NCBI GenBank assembly: GCA_013334485.1 | Contig: JAAXXL010000003.1 | Location: forward strand, 1 to 64,000 | Direction of reading: 5' to 3' | DNA: 64,000 nt | From: Chlorobiaceae bacterium | Lineage (GTDB): Bacteria; Bacteroidota; Chlorobiia; Chlorobiales; Chlorobiaceae | In this document: one piece after another, positions 31,886-43,409 of the stretch | How positions within the stretch are numbered: the stretch's first letter is position 1 | Layout: the number at the start of each line of letters is the position of its first letter | Translations under genes and position numbers: made by a program | The notes under the pieces: generated by a model | Told to the model about the DNA's origin: nothing | The model's database searches: none | The model's input: only the letters and a program-made list of their open reading frames with translations

Positions 31886-34279
31886 ATGGAAAGCATTATC
31901 AGCGACATAGTAAACAACGACCTTTTATACGGCAAAGACAAAGAGCAAGGAATTGTGGGTGCTTACCAGCTTTCCGACACTGCTATAAGAGTCTTCAACC
32001 GTATGGATGACGTCGTGACCTATCATGATGAGACATTTTATCCCTATTTTTTTCTCTCGGACAGCTCTCTGCTCGACAGGTATACTCCAGAAGGGAATGA
32101 GAAATTCTGGCTTGTAAAATTGAGCGGGTCAAATTACTATCAATTCCTTTCAATATTTAAAAGCTGGCGGAGCTATCGGGGTGCTGTTGATTTCATAACA
32201 AGTAAACGATATGGGGATAATGCTGAGGAAGGGGAAGTAAATCAAGGCGTTGAGACCAGCTTTCTCATATATAATAAAGGGGACGCTGTCACACAATATT
32301 TCCTTCAAACCGGAAAAACCCTCTTCAAAGGGATGATATTCGATGAACTCTACAGAATCCAGCTTGATATAGAGACCAATTACGACCCTGATAAACGTGG
32401 TGCAGGCGGGGGAGGCATTGGCTCGGATGAGGTGATTATTGTCTCGTTTTGTGATAACCGGGGATGGGAAGCTGTTCTCAATTCCAAAAAGAGGGGAGAA
32501 AAAGAGCTTCTGAAAGAGGCTATAAAACTCATAACAGAAAAAGACCCGGACGTGATTGAAGGTCATAACATTTTCGGTTTTGATCTCCCCTATCTTCAGC
32601 GCAGATGTGAAATACATGGCATTCCATTTACAATAGGCAGAAACAATCTCATACCAAAAACATACCCCTCAAGTATTCGTTTTGCAGATCGAAGCATCGA
32701 CTATACCTTTTTTGATCTTCCCGGACGGCACGTTATTGATACACTCTTTCTTGTTCAAAGCTATGATATCTCCAGGCGATCAATGCAAAGTTACGGACTG
32801 AAAGCAGTGGCCAAACATTTCGGGTTCGCCTCTCCTGACAGGACCTATGTTGATTATAAAGACATTGCTGCCCTCTGGAAAAACAATCACGAGAAACTTC
32901 TGGCCTATGCTCTTGATGATGTACGAGAAACAAGAGCACTTGCCTCTATGCTCTCAGGAAGTAATTTTTACCTTGCGCAAATGCTGCCCTATACCTATGC
33001 CATGACCTCCCGTATTGGGCAGGCCGCGAAAATCGAAGTGCTCATTGTAAGGGAATATCTAAGCAAGAAACACTCTATACCAAGACCAACTGCAGGGCAG
33101 CAGCACTCGGGCGGGTATACTGAAGTCTTTCTTAAAGGCATTCTCGGCCCAATTGTCTATGCAGATGTGGAGTCGCTCTATCCATCAATCATGCTCTCCT
33201 ACAATATTTGTCCAAAAAGTGATGAACTGAGGGTATTTCCCGGTGTTCTCAATGATTTGAAGGAGTTGCGCTTCAAAGCCAAAAATCGATCTGTTTCAGA
33301 AAAAACCGCAGGAAACCAATTGCTTGCCGATAATTTTGATGCCATGCAGAGCTCATTCAAAATTATTATCAACGCCATGTATGGTTATCTCGGTTTCAGC
33401 GGAGGAATATTCAATGATTTTGCTGAAGCAGATAAAGTGACATCTACGGGGCAGAGCATTGCAAAAAAAATGATTGTAGAGTTTGAATCGAGAGGCAGCC
33501 GGGTAATCGAAGTGGATACAGACGGCATTCTCTTTATACCTCCACCGGAGATCAAGAATGAAGAGGATGAACGTTTGCTTGTCAGAGAGGTCTCCTCATT
33601 GATGCCGGATGGCATAAACATAGGTTTTGACGGGAGATATAGAAAAATGATCTCCTATATGAAAAAAAACTATGCCCTGCTCGGCTACGACAAGGTGATG
33701 ATATTAAAAGGATCTTCACTGACCAGCAGAAGTGGTGAGAAATTTGGCCGGGATTTTGTAAGAAGAGGTTTTGAAATGCTGCTCTCTGAAGATATTGACG
33801 GCCTTCACAATCTCTTCACGGAATACCGAAATAAAATCTTGAACCACGAACTTGCAGTTGAAGAGTTCACAAAAACAGAGTCCCTGAAGAGCACTATCGA
33901 GCAATATGCTGAAGATGTCAAATCCGGCAAACGAGCCAGGGCAATAACCTATGAAATCGCAATAAAAAATGGTCTGCGTGTAACTAAAGGTGATCGCCTG
34001 ACCTACTATATCTCAGGCAGCGGCGCTGGAAGCGCTTCGTATGATAAAGGGAAGCTCTCTTCAGAGTGGAAAAAAGATAAACCGGACGAGAATACACAGT
34101 TCTATCTTAAACGACTTGATGAACACTGCCAGAAATTTCTGCCATTCTTCAAACCGCAGGATTTCAGCATGTTATTTTCTGACGATACACTCTTTTCGTT
34201 TTCTGCAGATGATATAGAGCTTATACGAGATATCCGCCATACCGAAAGCTTTAATCAAGGGAATGATCTCTCTTTATAG
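31886..34279 (+). CDS. polB: Family-B DNA polymerase (Pol II type)
   Basis: A DNA-dependent DNA polymerase with proofreading (797 aa). Exo I is LDIETNYD (Asp near 160), Exo [14 protein letters not shown], and Exo [12 protein letters not shown]. Polymerase motif A is [12 protein letters not shown] (near 426), motif [13 protein letters not shown] and motif [10 protein letters not shown] (near 542). NA in motif B is normal for Pol II-type enzymes. All catalytic residues are present, so it should be active, probably in repair or lesion bypass. It stands alone beside parS, near the origin. Confidence 0.93.
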   Translation: MESIISDIVNNDLLYGKDKEQGIVGAYQLSDTAIRVFNRMDDVVTYHDETFYPYFFLSDSSLLDRYTPEGNEKFWLVKLSGSNYYQFLSIFKSWRSYRGAVDFITSKRYGDNAEEGEVNQGVETSFLIYNKGDAVTQYFLQTGKTLFKGMIFDELYRIQLDIETNYDPDKRGAGGGGIGSDEVIIVSFCDNRGWEAVLNSKKRGEKELLKEAIKLITEKDPDVIEGHNIFGFDLPYLQRRCEIHGIPFTIGRNNLIPKTYPSSIRFADRSIDYTFFDLPGRHVIDTLFLVQSYDISRRSMQSYGLKAVAKHFGFASPDRTYVDYKDIAALWKNNHEKLLAYALDDVRETRALASMLSGSNFYLAQMLPYTYAMTSRIGQAAKIEVLIVREYLSKKHSIPRPTAGQQHSGGYTEVFLKGILGPIVYADVESLYPSIMLSYNICPKSDELRVFPGVLNDLKELRFKAKNRSVSEKTAGNQLLADNFDAMQSSFKIIINAMYGYLGFSGGIFNDFAEADKVTSTGQSIAKKMIVEFESRGSRVIEVDTDGILFIPPPEIKNEEDERLLVREVSSLMPDGINIGFDGRYRKMISYMKKNYALLGYDKVMILKGSSLTSRSGEKFGRDFVRRGFEMLLSEDIDGLHNLFTEYRNKILNHELAVEEFTKTESLKSTIEQYAEDVKSGKRARAITYEIAIKNGLRVTKGDRLTYYISGSGAGSASYDKGKLSSEWKKDKPDENTQFYLKRLDEHCQKFLPFFKPQDFSMLFSDDTLFSFSADDIELIRDIRHTESFNQGNDLSL

Positions 34280-34378
34280 AAAGGTTTTACCGGATTTATC
34301 ACGTATACCAAGAATCTTTTTGTCCTCTTTTATGGAACTATATAACCTGTTTTGCTGTAGTGTTATAAGCAATCGAAA

Positions 34379-35635
34379 ATGCATTTTTTATCAATCCCAG
34401 TAAATAATAATATGGCTGACAATAAAGTTCTTCCTGTTTCGAGTGATGTAAGCTGGATCGGCGTGCTTGATCCCGGTCTTATCACCTTTGACATTGTCAT
34501 GGAGACCAAATACGGTACAACCTATAACTCCTATTTCATCAATGCTGAAAAGAAGACGGTTATAGAAACAACAAAAGAGAAATTCTGGCCTGAATATCTT
34601 GCCAAAATAAAACAGGTTACAGACCCATCTGAAATCGAGTACATTATTGTTGACCACACGGAACCGGATCATTCCGGCAATGTACGCAACCTGCTTGCAG
34701 TGGCTCCGAATGCGACCGTAGTCGGAAGCGGTAACGCCATCAAGTTTCTTCGTGATCAGACAGGGCATGACTTCAAATCACTTGTTGTCAAAACAGGGGA
34801 TACGCTTGATCTTGGCAACAAAACCCTTCATTTCATCAATGCACCCAATCTTCACTGGCCTGACACCATTTATACATGGCTTGAAGAGGACCGGATTCTT
34901 TTCACCTGCGACTCTTTCGGATCCCATTTCTCGCACGAAGAGATGTTTGATGACCTTGTAGGTGATTTTGACGACGCCTTTACCTACTACTTTGATGCAA
35001 TTCTGAGGCCGTTCAGCAAATACATGATTCAGGCGGTAGAGAAAATCAGATCTCTTGACATAAAAACCATCTGCCCTGGTCATGGCCCCATCCTTAGATC
35101 AAACTGGAAAAAATATGTAGATCTTTCGTTGAAATATGCTACCACCGCAATAGCAATGCCACAGGAAAAGAATATCCTGATTGCCTATGTTTCAGCTTAT
35201 GAAAATACCACCCTTCTTGCCCATAAAATCGCAGAAGGGCTTCGGCAATCATGTGATTTCAACATCGATATCTGCGACATAGAATCCATGCATTTTGCAA
35301 AACTGGAGGACAAGATCGCGCACTGTTCAGGCATTATTGTTGGATCGCCCACAATAAACCAGAATATACTGCCTCAAATCTACCAGCTCTTTTCCGCCAT
35401 CAACCCGATTCGTGATAAAGGGAAGCTTGGTGCCGCATTCGGTTCATACGGCTGGAGCGGAGAGGCTGCAAAAATGATAGAAACCAATTTTTCTCTGCTG
35501 AAACTGAAGGTTTTTGAACAGAATATCATGGTAAAATTCAAACCTCATGAGCCTGAATTTGCAAAATGCATTGATTTCGGCAAGGCTTATGCTGATAAAA
35601 TGATTGAAATCTACCAGTTGAGCTGCAATCTCTGA
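34379..35635 (+). CDS. fprA: A-type flavodiiron protein (O2/NO reductase)
   Basis: A soluble flavodiiron protein that reduces O2 or NO, protecting an anaerobe (418 aa). The beta-lactamase-like domain has the diiron ligands HTEPDHSG (HxExDH), [19 protein letters not shown] and CPGHGPI. The flavodoxin domain begins near [13 protein letters not shown] and includes GSPTINQN and GSYGWSGEA. There is no rubredoxin extension, hence class A. An internal ATG at 34412 (MADNKVLP) is an alternative start. Monocistronic, with a terminator. Confidence 0.95.
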   Translation: MHFLSIPVNNNMADNKVLPVSSDVSWIGVLDPGLITFDIVMETKYGTTYNSYFINAEKKTVIETTKEKFWPEYLAKIKQVTDPSEIEYIIVDHTEPDHSGNVRNLLAVAPNATVVGSGNAIKFLRDQTGHDFKSLVVKTGDTLDLGNKTLHFINAPNLHWPDTIYTWLEEDRILFTCDSFGSHFSHEEMFDDLVGDFDDAFTYYFDAILRPFSKYMIQAVEKIRSLDIKTICPGHGPILRSNWKKYVDLSLKYATTAIAMPQEKNILIAYVSAYENTTLLAHKIAEGLRQSCDFNIDICDIESMHFAKLEDKIAHCSGIIVGSPTINQNILPQIYQLFSAINPIRDKGKLGAAFGSYGWSGEAAKMIETNFSLLKLKVFEQNIMVKFKPHEPEFAKCIDFGKAYADKMIEIYQLSCNL

Positions 35636-35664
35636 TCAAACACTATTGAGCACTCTTAAAAGAT

Positions 35665-35703
35665 AAAAAAAGGGGGTACCATTGCGGTAACCCCCTTTTT
35701 TTT
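35665..35703 (+). terminator. Intrinsic terminator of flavodiiron gene
   Basis: AAAAAAGGGGGTACC pairs, with one bulged base, with GGTAACCCCCTTTTTTTT across an ATTGC loop, 30 bp after the stop. The A/T flanks make it potentially bidirectional, also serving dciA from the left-going strand. Confidence 0.9.
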
Positions 35704-35764
35704 ATCCTATTAACAATATCTGTAAGCACAATTGTCCAGATAAACCGGAAACAAGCGTCTCTTG

Positions 35765-36058
35765 TTATTTGAAAATAATCTCCTCCACAATAGGAGTTTC
35801 AAGCTCCGCATTAAGTTTTTTGAGTATATCCTGTTTTCGGAAATTCAGCTCCATACGCCATGAAGGATTTTTCACCCTGATAAAGAGCTGGCCGCCTGAA
35901 AATCGTTCTATGGAAGTCGCAGATGAAATCGCCTCACCAACAACTGAATGCCATATCTGTAGTGTTTTATATTGCTGATATGCCTCAGCAAGCCCCAACG
36001 AACGGCACATGTCACCCACCACAGCCGAAAATTTTTTCGGATCTCTTGTTCTTGACAC
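35765..36058 (-). CDS. DUF721/DciA-like replication protein
   Basis: A 97-aa protein of the DUF721 family: LQIWHSVVGEAISSATS, then GQLFIRVKNPSWRMELNFRKQDILKKLN matches the family core. DciA members load or activate the replicative helicase DnaB; its position after recF in the dnaA-dnaN-recF cluster supports that. It starts with GTG three bases after the recF stop, with AAGGAG within the end of recF, so translation is probably coupled. Confidence 0.82.
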   Translation of the reverse strand: MSRTRDPKKFSAVVGDMCRSLGLAEAYQQYKTLQIWHSVVGEAISSATSIERFSGGQLFIRVKNPSWRMELNFRKQDILKKLNAELETPIVEEIIFK

Positions 36059-36061
36059 CTC

Positions 36062-37171
36062 TTAGTGCTCCTTTTTGCATTTCAGCGATTCCAGAGGGAA
36101 GGCTGTAACATTATTCTTTTCAATATTTTCGGTAACCGTAATAATCGACTGTCCGCATTTTTCAAGAATAGTAAAAATGTCAGCAATCCTTAATTCATCA
36201 AGCTCGCTGAAAATATCGTCGAACAAAGAGAGCGGTTTTTCTCCGGTTGTTTCGTGAAAATAATGGTGTTGTGCAAGCTTCAGTGCAATGAGAAAGGTAC
36301 GTAACTGACCCTGTGAAGCGTATTTTTTGATCTCCCTGCCGTTTATATAAAAAAGAAGATCATCCCTGTGAGGACCGCTCATTGTTTGAGCACGCATAGA
36401 CTCAAAAGCTTCGCTATCCTGAAATTTCTTCATAAAACCAAGGAATAACTCTTCAACTGAAAGATCTCCACTAAGCGTGCCTAACGAACTTCTGTAGAGA
36501 ATAGATGGTTCTTCATTGAGTGATAATTGTGAAAAAAGCTCGCGGAATCGAGAAAAAAATTGATTTAAAAACCTGACCCTTGTATAAACTATTGATGCAG
36601 CAAGAGTTGAAAGATTTTCTGTCCAGAGTGCAAGCATCCCATTCTGATGAGATTTTTTTTCAGCTATCTGAACAAGCAAGGCATTTCTTTGCTGCAATAC
36701 CCTCCTGTAGGCAATCAGATCATCAAGGTATCGTCGATCGGTCTGAGAGATGGCACTATCAATAAAGCGTCTCCTCTCTGCAGGAGCACCATTAACAATA
36801 ATCATCTCATTTGGAGAAAATGTAATACAGGGTATCCGGCCTATATGACCGGAAAAGGGTTTTATATCGCTGTTATTGACTGTTAACAGCTTTTCCCTCT
36901 CTTTTGTGTAGGTGATTTTAACTGATAGATCGCGACCTGATTCTGCCTGAAAGGAGCTTTCAAGCAGAAAATAATCAGTTGAAAAGAGAAGACACTCACT
37001 ATCCGAACCGCTTACAAAACCTCTTGTCAGCGCACAGTAGTGTATACCTTCAAGAATCGAAGTTTTACCTGATCCATTACGTCCGTAAATAAGATTAATA
37101 CCTTCAGACGGTTCAAAAGAGGCGAAACGGTGATTCCTGAAATTCTCATACCTTATACGCTCAAGTCGCAA
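36062..37171 (-). CDS. recF: DNA repair protein RecF
   Basis: An SMC-like ATPase aiding RecA loading at gaps (369 aa). Walker A is INLIYGRNGSGKTSILEGIHY, the RecF signature includes RRRFIDSAISQTD, and the ABC signature region is KYASQGQLRTFLIALKLAQ with Walker B PLSLFDDIFSELD. Third in dnaA-dnaN-recF-dciA, separated from dnaN by 155 bp that carry a small inverted repeat. Confidence 0.96.
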   Translation of the reverse strand: MRLERIRYENFRNHRFASFEPSEGINLIYGRNGSGKTSILEGIHYCALTRGFVSGSDSECLLFSTDYFLLESSFQAESGRDLSVKITYTKEREKLLTVNNSDIKPFSGHIGRIPCITFSPNEMIIVNGAPAERRRFIDSAISQTDRRYLDDLIAYRRVLQQRNALLVQIAEKKSHQNGMLALWTENLSTLAASIVYTRVRFLNQFFSRFRELFSQLSLNEEPSILYRSSLGTLSGDLSVEELFLGFMKKFQDSEAFESMRAQTMSGPHRDDLLFYINGREIKKYASQGQLRTFLIALKLAQHHYFHETTGEKPLSLFDDIFSELDELRIADIFTILEKCGQSIITVTENIEKNNVTAFPLESLKCKKEH

Positions 37172-37218
37172 TAATTCCCCTCATAATTCACTTAACAACA
37201 ATTATCTTCTTTTAACGA

Positions 37219-37247
37219 TTATCTTTTACGTGAGAGTGGTAAGATAA
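37219..37247. repeat. Inverted repeat between dnaN and recF
   Basis: TTATCTT (37219-37225) and AAGATAA (37241-37247) flank 15 bases. It may form an mRNA hairpin between dnaN and recF. No T-run follows, so it is not a classical terminator. Confidence 0.35.
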
Positions 37248-37326
37248 CACTCGCTCTCCCGACGCGTCAAGAGAGCACAATGTTAGGCGCTATACACAGG
37301 AATCAACAGATTGAAGATAGTCTCTA

Positions 37327-38451
37327 TCAGTTGTTGATTCTGACCGGCATTACCAGAATAATCAGCTTGTCATCCTCTTCTTCCTTGTGAGGCTTGAAAA
37401 TAACTGCTGTTGTAGGACTTTTAAGCTCAATTCGGATTTGTGTATCATCAAGGTGTGCAAGAGCTGCTTCAATAAACCGTGAATTAAAACCAATAGTGAT
37501 TGGTTCACCTTCATAAATGCAGGGGATTTCTTCCTGTGCAGCTTCACCTTCATTGGTGTTTTCTGCAAGTATTTTGAGCAGTTCACCTTCAATAACAATC
37601 TTTACATCTCCAATACTCGAAAAACGTCCAACACGCCTGACTGAGTCGTAAATCAAGGAACGGTCAACAATCATATGTTTGTCATGCTCTACAGGTATGA
37701 CAGCATCATAATTCGGGTATGGTTCAACAATGAGAGCTGCATCAAGAACGATGTTTCCGCTTATGAAACGCACAAAACGTCTCTCTGCGTCTATGCTCAT
37801 AGTTACACTCTCATGCTGTACAAGCTTCTGGAGTATTGAAAGAACTCTTGCAGGGACAACAATTTTCTGTTTTTCAGCAACATCTGTTGATGAACTTTTT
37901 CTGCATCTGACCAACCGGTGACCATCAGTAGAGACGGCTGTTATGGTCGTTCCTTCAAGTTCAAACAAAACACCCATCATGGCTGGCCTCATTCCATCAA
38001 CACTACAGGCAAATGTTGTTTTCTGAATAAGATCCTGAAGTTCAAGAGTAGCAAGTTCAAGAGAGATATCATAGATCTTCTCATATTTTTCCTGCTTGCT
38101 TTCAAACTGACAGGGAATTTTGTAGCGACCCTTGTCAGTTTTGATATGAACAGTACCATGATCACTGATTTCCTGCCTTTCAATATCAAAAGTGACTGAG
38201 GTATCGTACATACTTCTGAGGAAATCCTGGAGTGTTCTTGCCTTGATTCCAATGTTGCCGGTATCAGAGGTATCCACCTCACTTCTTGCGGTAATGGAAA
38301 GCTCACCGTCTGTAGCGAAAAGCGTCAAGCTACCCGCTTCAATAGTTAAATGAACGTTTTCAAAACGCGGATCCATAGTTTTTGCAGGAATTGCCTGTGC
38401 AACTTTACTTACTGCGTCCTGCAGTTGACGGATTGAGGAAGTTAATTTCAT
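37327..38451 (-). CDS. dnaN: DNA polymerase III sliding clamp (beta)
   Basis: The processivity clamp (374 aa) with three similar domains. The N-terminus [20 protein letters not shown] and the C-terminal LVMPVRIN are typical. TDGHRLVR and the hydrophobic cleft residues are in the expected places. The ATG at 38451 is preferred because GGAG lies a few bases upstream; a TTG three codons earlier is also in frame. Second gene after dnaA, with a 282-bp gap containing DnaA-box-like words. Confidence 0.96.
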   Translation of the reverse strand: MKLTSSIRQLQDAVSKVAQAIPAKTMDPRFENVHLTIEAGSLTLFATDGELSITARSEVDTSDTGNIGIKARTLQDFLRSMYDTSVTFDIERQEISDHGTVHIKTDKGRYKIPCQFESKQEKYEKIYDISLELATLELQDLIQKTTFACSVDGMRPAMMGVLFELEGTTITAVSTDGHRLVRCRKSSSTDVAEKQKIVVPARVLSILQKLVQHESVTMSIDAERRFVRFISGNIVLDAALIVEPYPNYDAVIPVEHDKHMIVDRSLIYDSVRRVGRFSSIGDVKIVIEGELLKILAENTNEGEAAQEEIPCIYEGEPITIGFNSRFIEAALAHLDDTQIRIELKSPTTAVIFKPHKEEEDDKLIILVMPVRINN

Positions 38452-38733
38452 CTGCTCCAACTTTTACTATTTAATATTTATAGAACATTGTTGTTGTTGT
38501 AGAGAGTGTTGATATCTGGACAACTAAAATCAAAACTCACTTATTTTGTTTTATAACTTAAACTTATTCAATTCAACCATCATCTTTTTTCTGTTGATAA
38601 CTACCCCTTTATAGAGCAGCAGAGATGTGAGTGGTATGTTGATGAAATTACTCCTGGTCAGATTTTGTTGATAAGTACACAGTTATCCTGATTTTACCAA
38701 CACCATACTAACAACTTGTAAACATACAGAACC
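38452..38733. other. dnaA-dnaN spacer with near-match DnaA boxes
   Basis: This AT-rich 282-bp gap has TGTTGATAA at 38592-38600 and 38666-38674, each one mismatch from the TGTGGATAA box, and a weaker TTATCCTGA at 38683-38691. It holds the dnaN promoter and could be a second origin module, but no perfect box is present. Confidence 0.45.
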
Positions 38734-40209
38734 CTACATTGAAAGAATTTCGATTCTCTTTCTTATTTCTTCAATTTTTTTCCTCTCTTCCGTCACAGTG
38801 TCGACTCTTTTTGTGATTGTAGTTACAGCGTGAATAACGGTTGAGTGATCTCTGCCTCCAAAATGAAGGCCTATTGTTTTCAGTGATGAATCGGTAAGAT
38901 TTTTTGCCAGATACATGGCAATCTGGCGACCGACAGCAATCTCCTTTTTTTTAGACTTTCCCTTCAGGTCATTAGGGGTGATGGAAAAGTATGCACAAAC
39001 AGCTTTTTCAATCGTATCGAGTGTCAGGCGTTTTGTGGTATGGCGAATAATGTCTTTCAGGGTTGATTTTGTAAAATTAAGATCAATTTCCCTGTTGTCA
39101 AGAGATTGTGCAGCAAGCAGTTTGACAATGCATCCCTCAAGCTCTCTTACGTTTTCCGTAACATTGGTAGCTATAAATTCTATGACATCCTCATCAAGTG
39201 GAACCCCGCCCTGGCGCAGTTTGCTTAGTATGATTGCTTTTCGTGTTTCATAGTCAGGAGGCTGTATATCTGCTGAAAGTCCCCAGTTAAAACGTGAAAT
39301 AAGGCGGTCTTCGATGCCTTTTATATCTTTTATAGGGCGGTCAGCAGAGAGGATAATCTGTTTGTTGGACTGATGAAGGGTGTTGAAAATATGAAAAATT
39401 TCTTCCTGTGTTTTTTCCTTGCCGGAAAAAAACTGAATGTCATCGATAATAAGGACGTCGATAGAACGATAAAAGGATGAAAATTCCTGTATTTTACCAT
39501 TCTGTATTGCATTAACAAAGTCAATGGCAAATTTTTCACTTGATACATATAACACCTGGGCAGAAGGCCGGTGTTCACGAACACTGTTCCCGATAGCCTG
39601 CATCATATGTGTCTTGCCAAGTCCCACACCCCCATAAATTACGAGCGGATTAAAAGCATTTTGTCCGGGACTCTGAGCAACGGACTTAGAGGCTGCAAAT
39701 GCAAGTGAGTTGCAGTCGCCCCGGATAAGGGTATCAAAGGTGTACTTGACGTTAAGATGTGTTTCAAAGCGGGCAAGATCGCGTTCAAAGGCGACGTTTG
39801 CTTTTGTTTTTGACTCAACACTCTGGTTGCTCGCTATGAAATCACCGTTTATGGAGTTCTGGTGAGGAAGTTCGATCGTAACAGGTTGACCCTGTGATTT
39901 ATCCATGACGATTGAGTACATCAATCCAGCTTCAGGACCGATGACATCCTTGAGCGCTTTTTTTAAAAAGGAGGAGTAGTTCTCTTCAATCCATTCATAA
40001 AAAAACTGACTGGGAACCTCAATGGTCAGTTCGCTTCCGGAGAAGCTTAAAGGCCTGATTGGTGAAAACCAGGTTTTAAATGCGAGTGGATTTATTTTTT
40101 CTTTGATGGCTTCAAGGCAGGCATCCCAAACCTGATGTTCCATTGAGGGACTTTTCTGGGTTTTGGTCTGAGGATAGTCAGCAAACACCTTTGACGTAAC
40201 TTCGGGCAT
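38734..40209 (-). CDS. dnaA: Chromosomal replication initiator DnaA
   Basis: The initiator ATPase that opens oriC (491 aa). The N-terminal helicase-interaction domain ([19 protein letters not shown]) is followed by AAA+ with Walker [20 protein letters not shown], Walker [14 protein letters not shown], and the arginine region [18 protein letters not shown]. The C-terminal DNA-binding signature is [14 protein letters not shown]. It heads the leftward dnaA-dnaN-recF-dciA cluster and faces rpmH across the probable origin. Confidence 0.98.
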   Translation of the reverse strand: MPEVTSKVFADYPQTKTQKSPSMEHQVWDACLEAIKEKINPLAFKTWFSPIRPLSFSGSELTIEVPSQFFYEWIEENYSSFLKKALKDVIGPEAGLMYSIVMDKSQGQPVTIELPHQNSINGDFIASNQSVESKTKANVAFERDLARFETHLNVKYTFDTLIRGDCNSLAFAASKSVAQSPGQNAFNPLVIYGGVGLGKTHMMQAIGNSVREHRPSAQVLYVSSEKFAIDFVNAIQNGKIQEFSSFYRSIDVLIIDDIQFFSGKEKTQEEIFHIFNTLHQSNKQIILSADRPIKDIKGIEDRLISRFNWGLSADIQPPDYETRKAIILSKLRQGGVPLDEDVIEFIATNVTENVRELEGCIVKLLAAQSLDNREIDLNFTKSTLKDIIRHTTKRLTLDTIEKAVCAYFSITPNDLKGKSKKKEIAVGRQIAMYLAKNLTDSSLKTIGLHFGGRDHSTVIHAVTTITKRVDTVTEERKKIEEIRKRIEILSM

Positions 40210-40659
40210 AAAATACTGGAATTTGAGAGGTAAGGTGCGATATTGTGTGAGCCATCAACATTTACTGTTCACAAGTTAGTGTTTTAAGTGGATAAAAAAC
40301 AATTTCCTTTATGAAAATCCCGCATGATTGGGCTTGCTCGATGATATGAGTTTTCAACATGCTATTTTATTTATTCCATTGATCTTATGGTTCTTTGCCA
40401 TTATAGTAGTCCACATATGTTGATTCTTTTGGAAGGGCGCCCTGTCGGGCCTTTTGGCGGTAAAGATTTTTTTATCCACATTCCATCAACATTGTTGATA
40501 AGTTTTTCCGGAGTAGAGCTATTTTACCTCGTCGCCTCAGTTTTTATTCGTGTTGACCCTTACATTCGATGGTAGCATTTGTTATTGAGTGTCCATTGTG
40601 CTAAATTACGCGCCCAGTAATTTTGAATTTATTTATAAAAAAGTTTGGAGTTTTAAGCG
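40210..40659. other. Probable oriC (dnaA-rpmH spacer)
   Basis: The gene-free 450-bp gap lies where gene direction switches from leftward (dnaA) to rightward (rpmH). It has a perfect DnaA box TTATCCACA at 40472-40480, one-mismatch boxes at 40287-40295 (AGTGGATAA) and 40493-40501 (TGTTGATAA), and AT-rich stretches. A 62-codon frame inside is considered spurious. Confidence 0.7.
40579..40607 (+). promoter_or_regulatory. Possible promoter of rpmH-rnpA
   Basis: TTGTTA (40579-40584) and TAAATT (40602-40607) are 17 bp apart, with rpmH starting 52 bp further. Confidence 0.35.
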
Positions 40660-40821
40660 ATGAAAAGAACCTATCAGCCGCGGAATAGAAAAAGAAGGAA
40701 CAAGCACGGATTCCGTTCAAGAATGGCAACCAAGAATGGTCGTAAAGTTCTTTCTGCAAGAAGAGCTAAAGGTCGTCACTCACTCTCGGTCAGCAGTGCA
40801 ATGGGCACGGCAGGACAGTAA
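40660..40821 (+). CDS. rpmH: 50S ribosomal protein L34
   Basis: A 53-residue basic protein. [20 protein letters not shown] and the run [15 protein letters not shown] are diagnostic of L34. TTGGAG lies about ten bases upstream. It is the first gene right of the origin in the universal rpmH-rnpA-yidD-yidC order. The C-terminal tail (about residues 43-53) is a slight extension relative to the usual 44-46 residues. Confidence 0.97.
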   Translation: MKRTYQPRNRKRRNKHGFRSRMATKNGRKVLSARRAKGRHSLSVSSAMGTAGQ

Positions 40822-40879
40822 GTTAGTTTCCAGCCCGCGCGTCAAGCTGTCGGGATGAATCAATTGCTCTTTTAAGGAT

Positions 40880-41296
40880 TTGAACAAGTCACACCTTCAC
40901 GCTCTGCGCAAGCATGAGATATTGAGAAAAAAGCAACTGATTTCCCTTTTGTTTTCAAGTGGAATCGGTGTGAGGGGTGATTTTTTGAAAATGGTCTATG
41001 CCGATCTCCGCCAGGAGAGTCTCTCTTTCCCCGGCATTCCGGCGATTCTCTTTGCGGTAAGTAAAAAAACAGTTCCATTGGCAGTTCGGCGCAACAGGAT
41101 AAAGCGCATGATGAGAGAGGCCTACCGGATTGAAAAGTTATCAATAAAGAGGGGAGGAGAGTATGAACAAGATGGTGCTGAAGCAAAAAAGCTCTGTATT
41201 GTTTTTCTCTATACGGGTAGAAAAAAATCACTTCCTGACTTGCAGGCATTCAGGGAAGAGATCAGCAGATTAATGCAGAGTATGAGACTTTCCTGA
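40880..41296 (+). CDS. rnpA: Ribonuclease P protein component
   Basis: The protein subunit of RNase P for 5' tRNA maturation (138 aa from TTG 40880). The RNR signature AVRRNRIKRMMREAYR is clear, and LRKHEILRKKQ is the usual opening. There is no in-frame ATG near the start. The TTG at 40880 has AAGGA only one base upstream, so the exact start is uncertain and a downstream non-ATG start is possible. Follows rpmH by 58 bp. Confidence 0.9.
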   Translation: MNKSHLHALRKHEILRKKQLISLLFSSGIGVRGDFLKMVYADLRQESLSFPGIPAILFAVSKKTVPLAVRRNRIKRMMREAYRIEKLSIKRGGEYEQDGAEAKKLCIVFLYTGRKKSLPDLQAFREEISRLMQSMRLS

Positions 41297-41338
41297 ACGT
41301 GGAAAGTTACCGACAGTTTTTTATTTAATGCAGTACTC

Positions 41339-41629
41339 ATGACGGCGAGTTTTTTTTACCGGATAAATGATGGACGCATGACTATCTGGAAGTATGTCAA
41401 TGAGGTGCCGATTTTGCTGATAAAGTTTTACCAGGCTTTTCTCTCGCCTTTGCTTGGCTCTTCCTGCAAATACTACCCTACCTGTTCAAGCTACGCGCTT
41501 GAAGCTTTTCGCCGACACAATTTTTTTTATGCACTATGGCTGATGCTATGGCGCATTTTGAGATGTAACCCTTTTTCTGAGGGGGGATTTGACCCTGTAC
41601 CCTTGAATAGAAAAGATTCTTCACGGTAA
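41339..41629 (+). CDS. yidD: Membrane protein insertion efficiency factor YidD
   Basis: A small membrane-associated protein assisting YidC (96 aa, or 83 from the ATG at 41378, which matches the family's usual N-terminus better). [20 protein letters not shown] and [20 protein letters not shown] with GGFDPVP are the YidD signature including the conserved Cys pattern. Between rnpA and yidC as in most bacteria. Confidence 0.93.
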   Translation: MTASFFYRINDGRMTIWKYVNEVPILLIKFYQAFLSPLLGSSCKYYPTCSSYALEAFRRHNFFYALWLMLWRILRCNPFSEGGFDPVPLNRKDSSR

Positions 41630-41646
41630 AATTAACGAGAGAGGTA

Positions 41647-43398
41647 ATGGATAGAAAATCATTAACAGGCCTTGCGCTTATTGGCTTGATTATGTTCGTC
41701 TGGCTGCAGTTTATGTCGCCGGAGAAAAAACTGTTGAAGTCAGCGGAAGCGGTGAAAACGGAGCAGGCTAATCCGCAGGTGCTCGCAACTACAGCGGTAG
41801 CATCACCTTCCGCAGATACGTTTGGTGTTTTTGCGCCTGCTGTTGCCGGAACGGAGCAACTGGTTAAGGTGGAGAATGATCTTTTTCGGGCAACGCTCTC
41901 CTCAAAGGGGGCTACGCTGAAGTCGCTTGTTCTCAAGAAGCATCTGGATGGAACGCTCAAGCCATTCGACCTGATCACCAATACAAGGAATGGTGCCCTT
42001 TCGCTACTCTTTCTTACCCGTGAAGGGAAAAAAATTGATACCCGCGACCTCTATTTCAGTAATGTCACGCTTGATTCTGTGCGCGCTATCAGCGGCAAGC
42101 AGAATTATGCCGTGCGTTATCATCTTCAGATAGCTCCGGCACAGGCTGTCGATATTACCTGGCTCTTTTCCGGCGACAGCTATAAAGTCGGCTATGATGT
42201 CAAGCTGACAGGGTTTGCCAGTGAGCTTGCAGGCAATGAGTATCAGCTTCAGTGGGATGGAGGACTGGGCTATTCGGAAAAAGACAGGAAAGATGAAGCG
42301 CAGAGTGTACTGGCAGGCGCCTATCTTGGCGGAAGCCTTGTGAAAGTTGATGCAGCCAAGGAGAATGAGGTCTACCGGGAAGAGCAGTCCGGTGAAGCCA
42401 AATGGGTTGCCGTTCGCAATAAATATTTCGTTGCCGCGCTTATTCCCGGGGGACGTACAGAGGGAATCTACCTTGACGGAAAAAGAACTGCCGGTAATGA
42501 GTTTGAAAACTATACGGCTGCCGTGAAAATGGCGGTTCCGCCAACCGGAACAGTCTCGGATCAAAAGTTCAGCCTCTATCTCGGCCCCCTTGACTACAAT
42601 ATTGTCAAGTCACAGAACGCCGGTCTTGAGAAAATCATGGACTTTGGATGGGACTGGTTGACGAGACCTTTTGCTGAATTTATCATTCTGCCGGTTTTCA
42701 GTTGGATGAATACCTTTGTTGGCAATTACGGTCTTATAATTATCATTTTTGCTTTCCTGATCAAGCTGGTCACCTATCCGCTCTCAATGGCTTCAACGAA
42801 GTCGATGAAAAAAATGTCTGCCCTTCAGCCGGTACTCAAGGAGCTGCAGGAGAAGTACAAGGATAATCCGGCAAAGTTGCAGAGTGAACTGGGCAGAATT
42901 TACAAGGAGGCTGGAGTTAACCCTATCGGAGGTTGTTTGCCGGTGGTGCTGCAGATGCCGCTGCTGTTTGCCATGTTCTATGTTTTCCGTTCCTCGATAG
43001 AGCTTCGCCAGCACAGTTTTCTCTGGGCAAAGGATTTGTCGGTTCCCGATTCCATACTCGATTTCGGCTTCAGCATTCCCATGTATGGCAATCACATTGC
43101 AGTATTTCCTATTCTCATGGCGGTGACGGTTTTTGTTCAGCAGAAAATCACTCCGACAACGCAGAGCAATGAGCAGATGAAGGTGATGATGTATATGTTC
43201 CCGGCCATGATGCTCCTCTTTTTCAATAACATGCCGGCAGGTCTCGGTCTCTACTATCTGATGTTCAACATTTTCAGCGTCGCACAGCAGTTCTATATCA
43301 ACAAGACCACAACTGCTGATGATATGCCGAATGTCACTCTTACCGTACCATCTTCCGGCGGAGCCCGCAAGAAAAACAAAGGGGCCGGGAAAAAGTAA
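41647..43398 (+). CDS. yidC: Membrane protein insertase YidC
   Basis: An Oxa1-family insertase (583 aa). The N-terminal membrane anchor ([18 protein letters not shown]) is followed by the large periplasmic P1 domain (about 60-340) and the conserved five-TM core with [20 protein letters not shown] and [21 protein letters not shown] basic tail ends in KKNKGAGKK. The P1 domain shows a Gram-negative type. AGAGAGG precedes the ATG. Confidence 0.97.
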   Translation: MDRKSLTGLALIGLIMFVWLQFMSPEKKLLKSAEAVKTEQANPQVLATTAVASPSADTFGVFAPAVAGTEQLVKVENDLFRATLSSKGATLKSLVLKKHLDGTLKPFDLITNTRNGALSLLFLTREGKKIDTRDLYFSNVTLDSVRAISGKQNYAVRYHLQIAPAQAVDITWLFSGDSYKVGYDVKLTGFASELAGNEYQLQWDGGLGYSEKDRKDEAQSVLAGAYLGGSLVKVDAAKENEVYREEQSGEAKWVAVRNKYFVAALIPGGRTEGIYLDGKRTAGNEFENYTAAVKMAVPPTGTVSDQKFSLYLGPLDYNIVKSQNAGLEKIMDFGWDWLTRPFAEFIILPVFSWMNTFVGNYGLIIIIFAFLIKLVTYPLSMASTKSMKKMSALQPVLKELQEKYKDNPAKLQSELGRIYKEAGVNPIGGCLPVVLQMPLLFAMFYVFRSSIELRQHSFLWAKDLSVPDSILDFGFSIPMYGNHIAVFPILMAVTVFVQQKITPTTQSNEQMKVMMYMFPAMMLLFFNNMPAGLGLYYLMFNIFSVAQQFYINKTTTADDMPNVTLTVPSSGGARKKNKGAGKK

Positions 43399-43409
43399 AT
43401 AGTGGTGTT

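Noticed and set aside
40387-40575. 62-codon frame in the dnaA-rpmH gap
   Set aside because: It runs through the DnaA boxes, has no start signal and no similarity to known proteins; the gap is better explained as oriC.
42004-42564. 186-codon antisense frame within yidC
   Set aside because: Shadow of the yidC periplasmic domain with no ribosome-binding site or motif.
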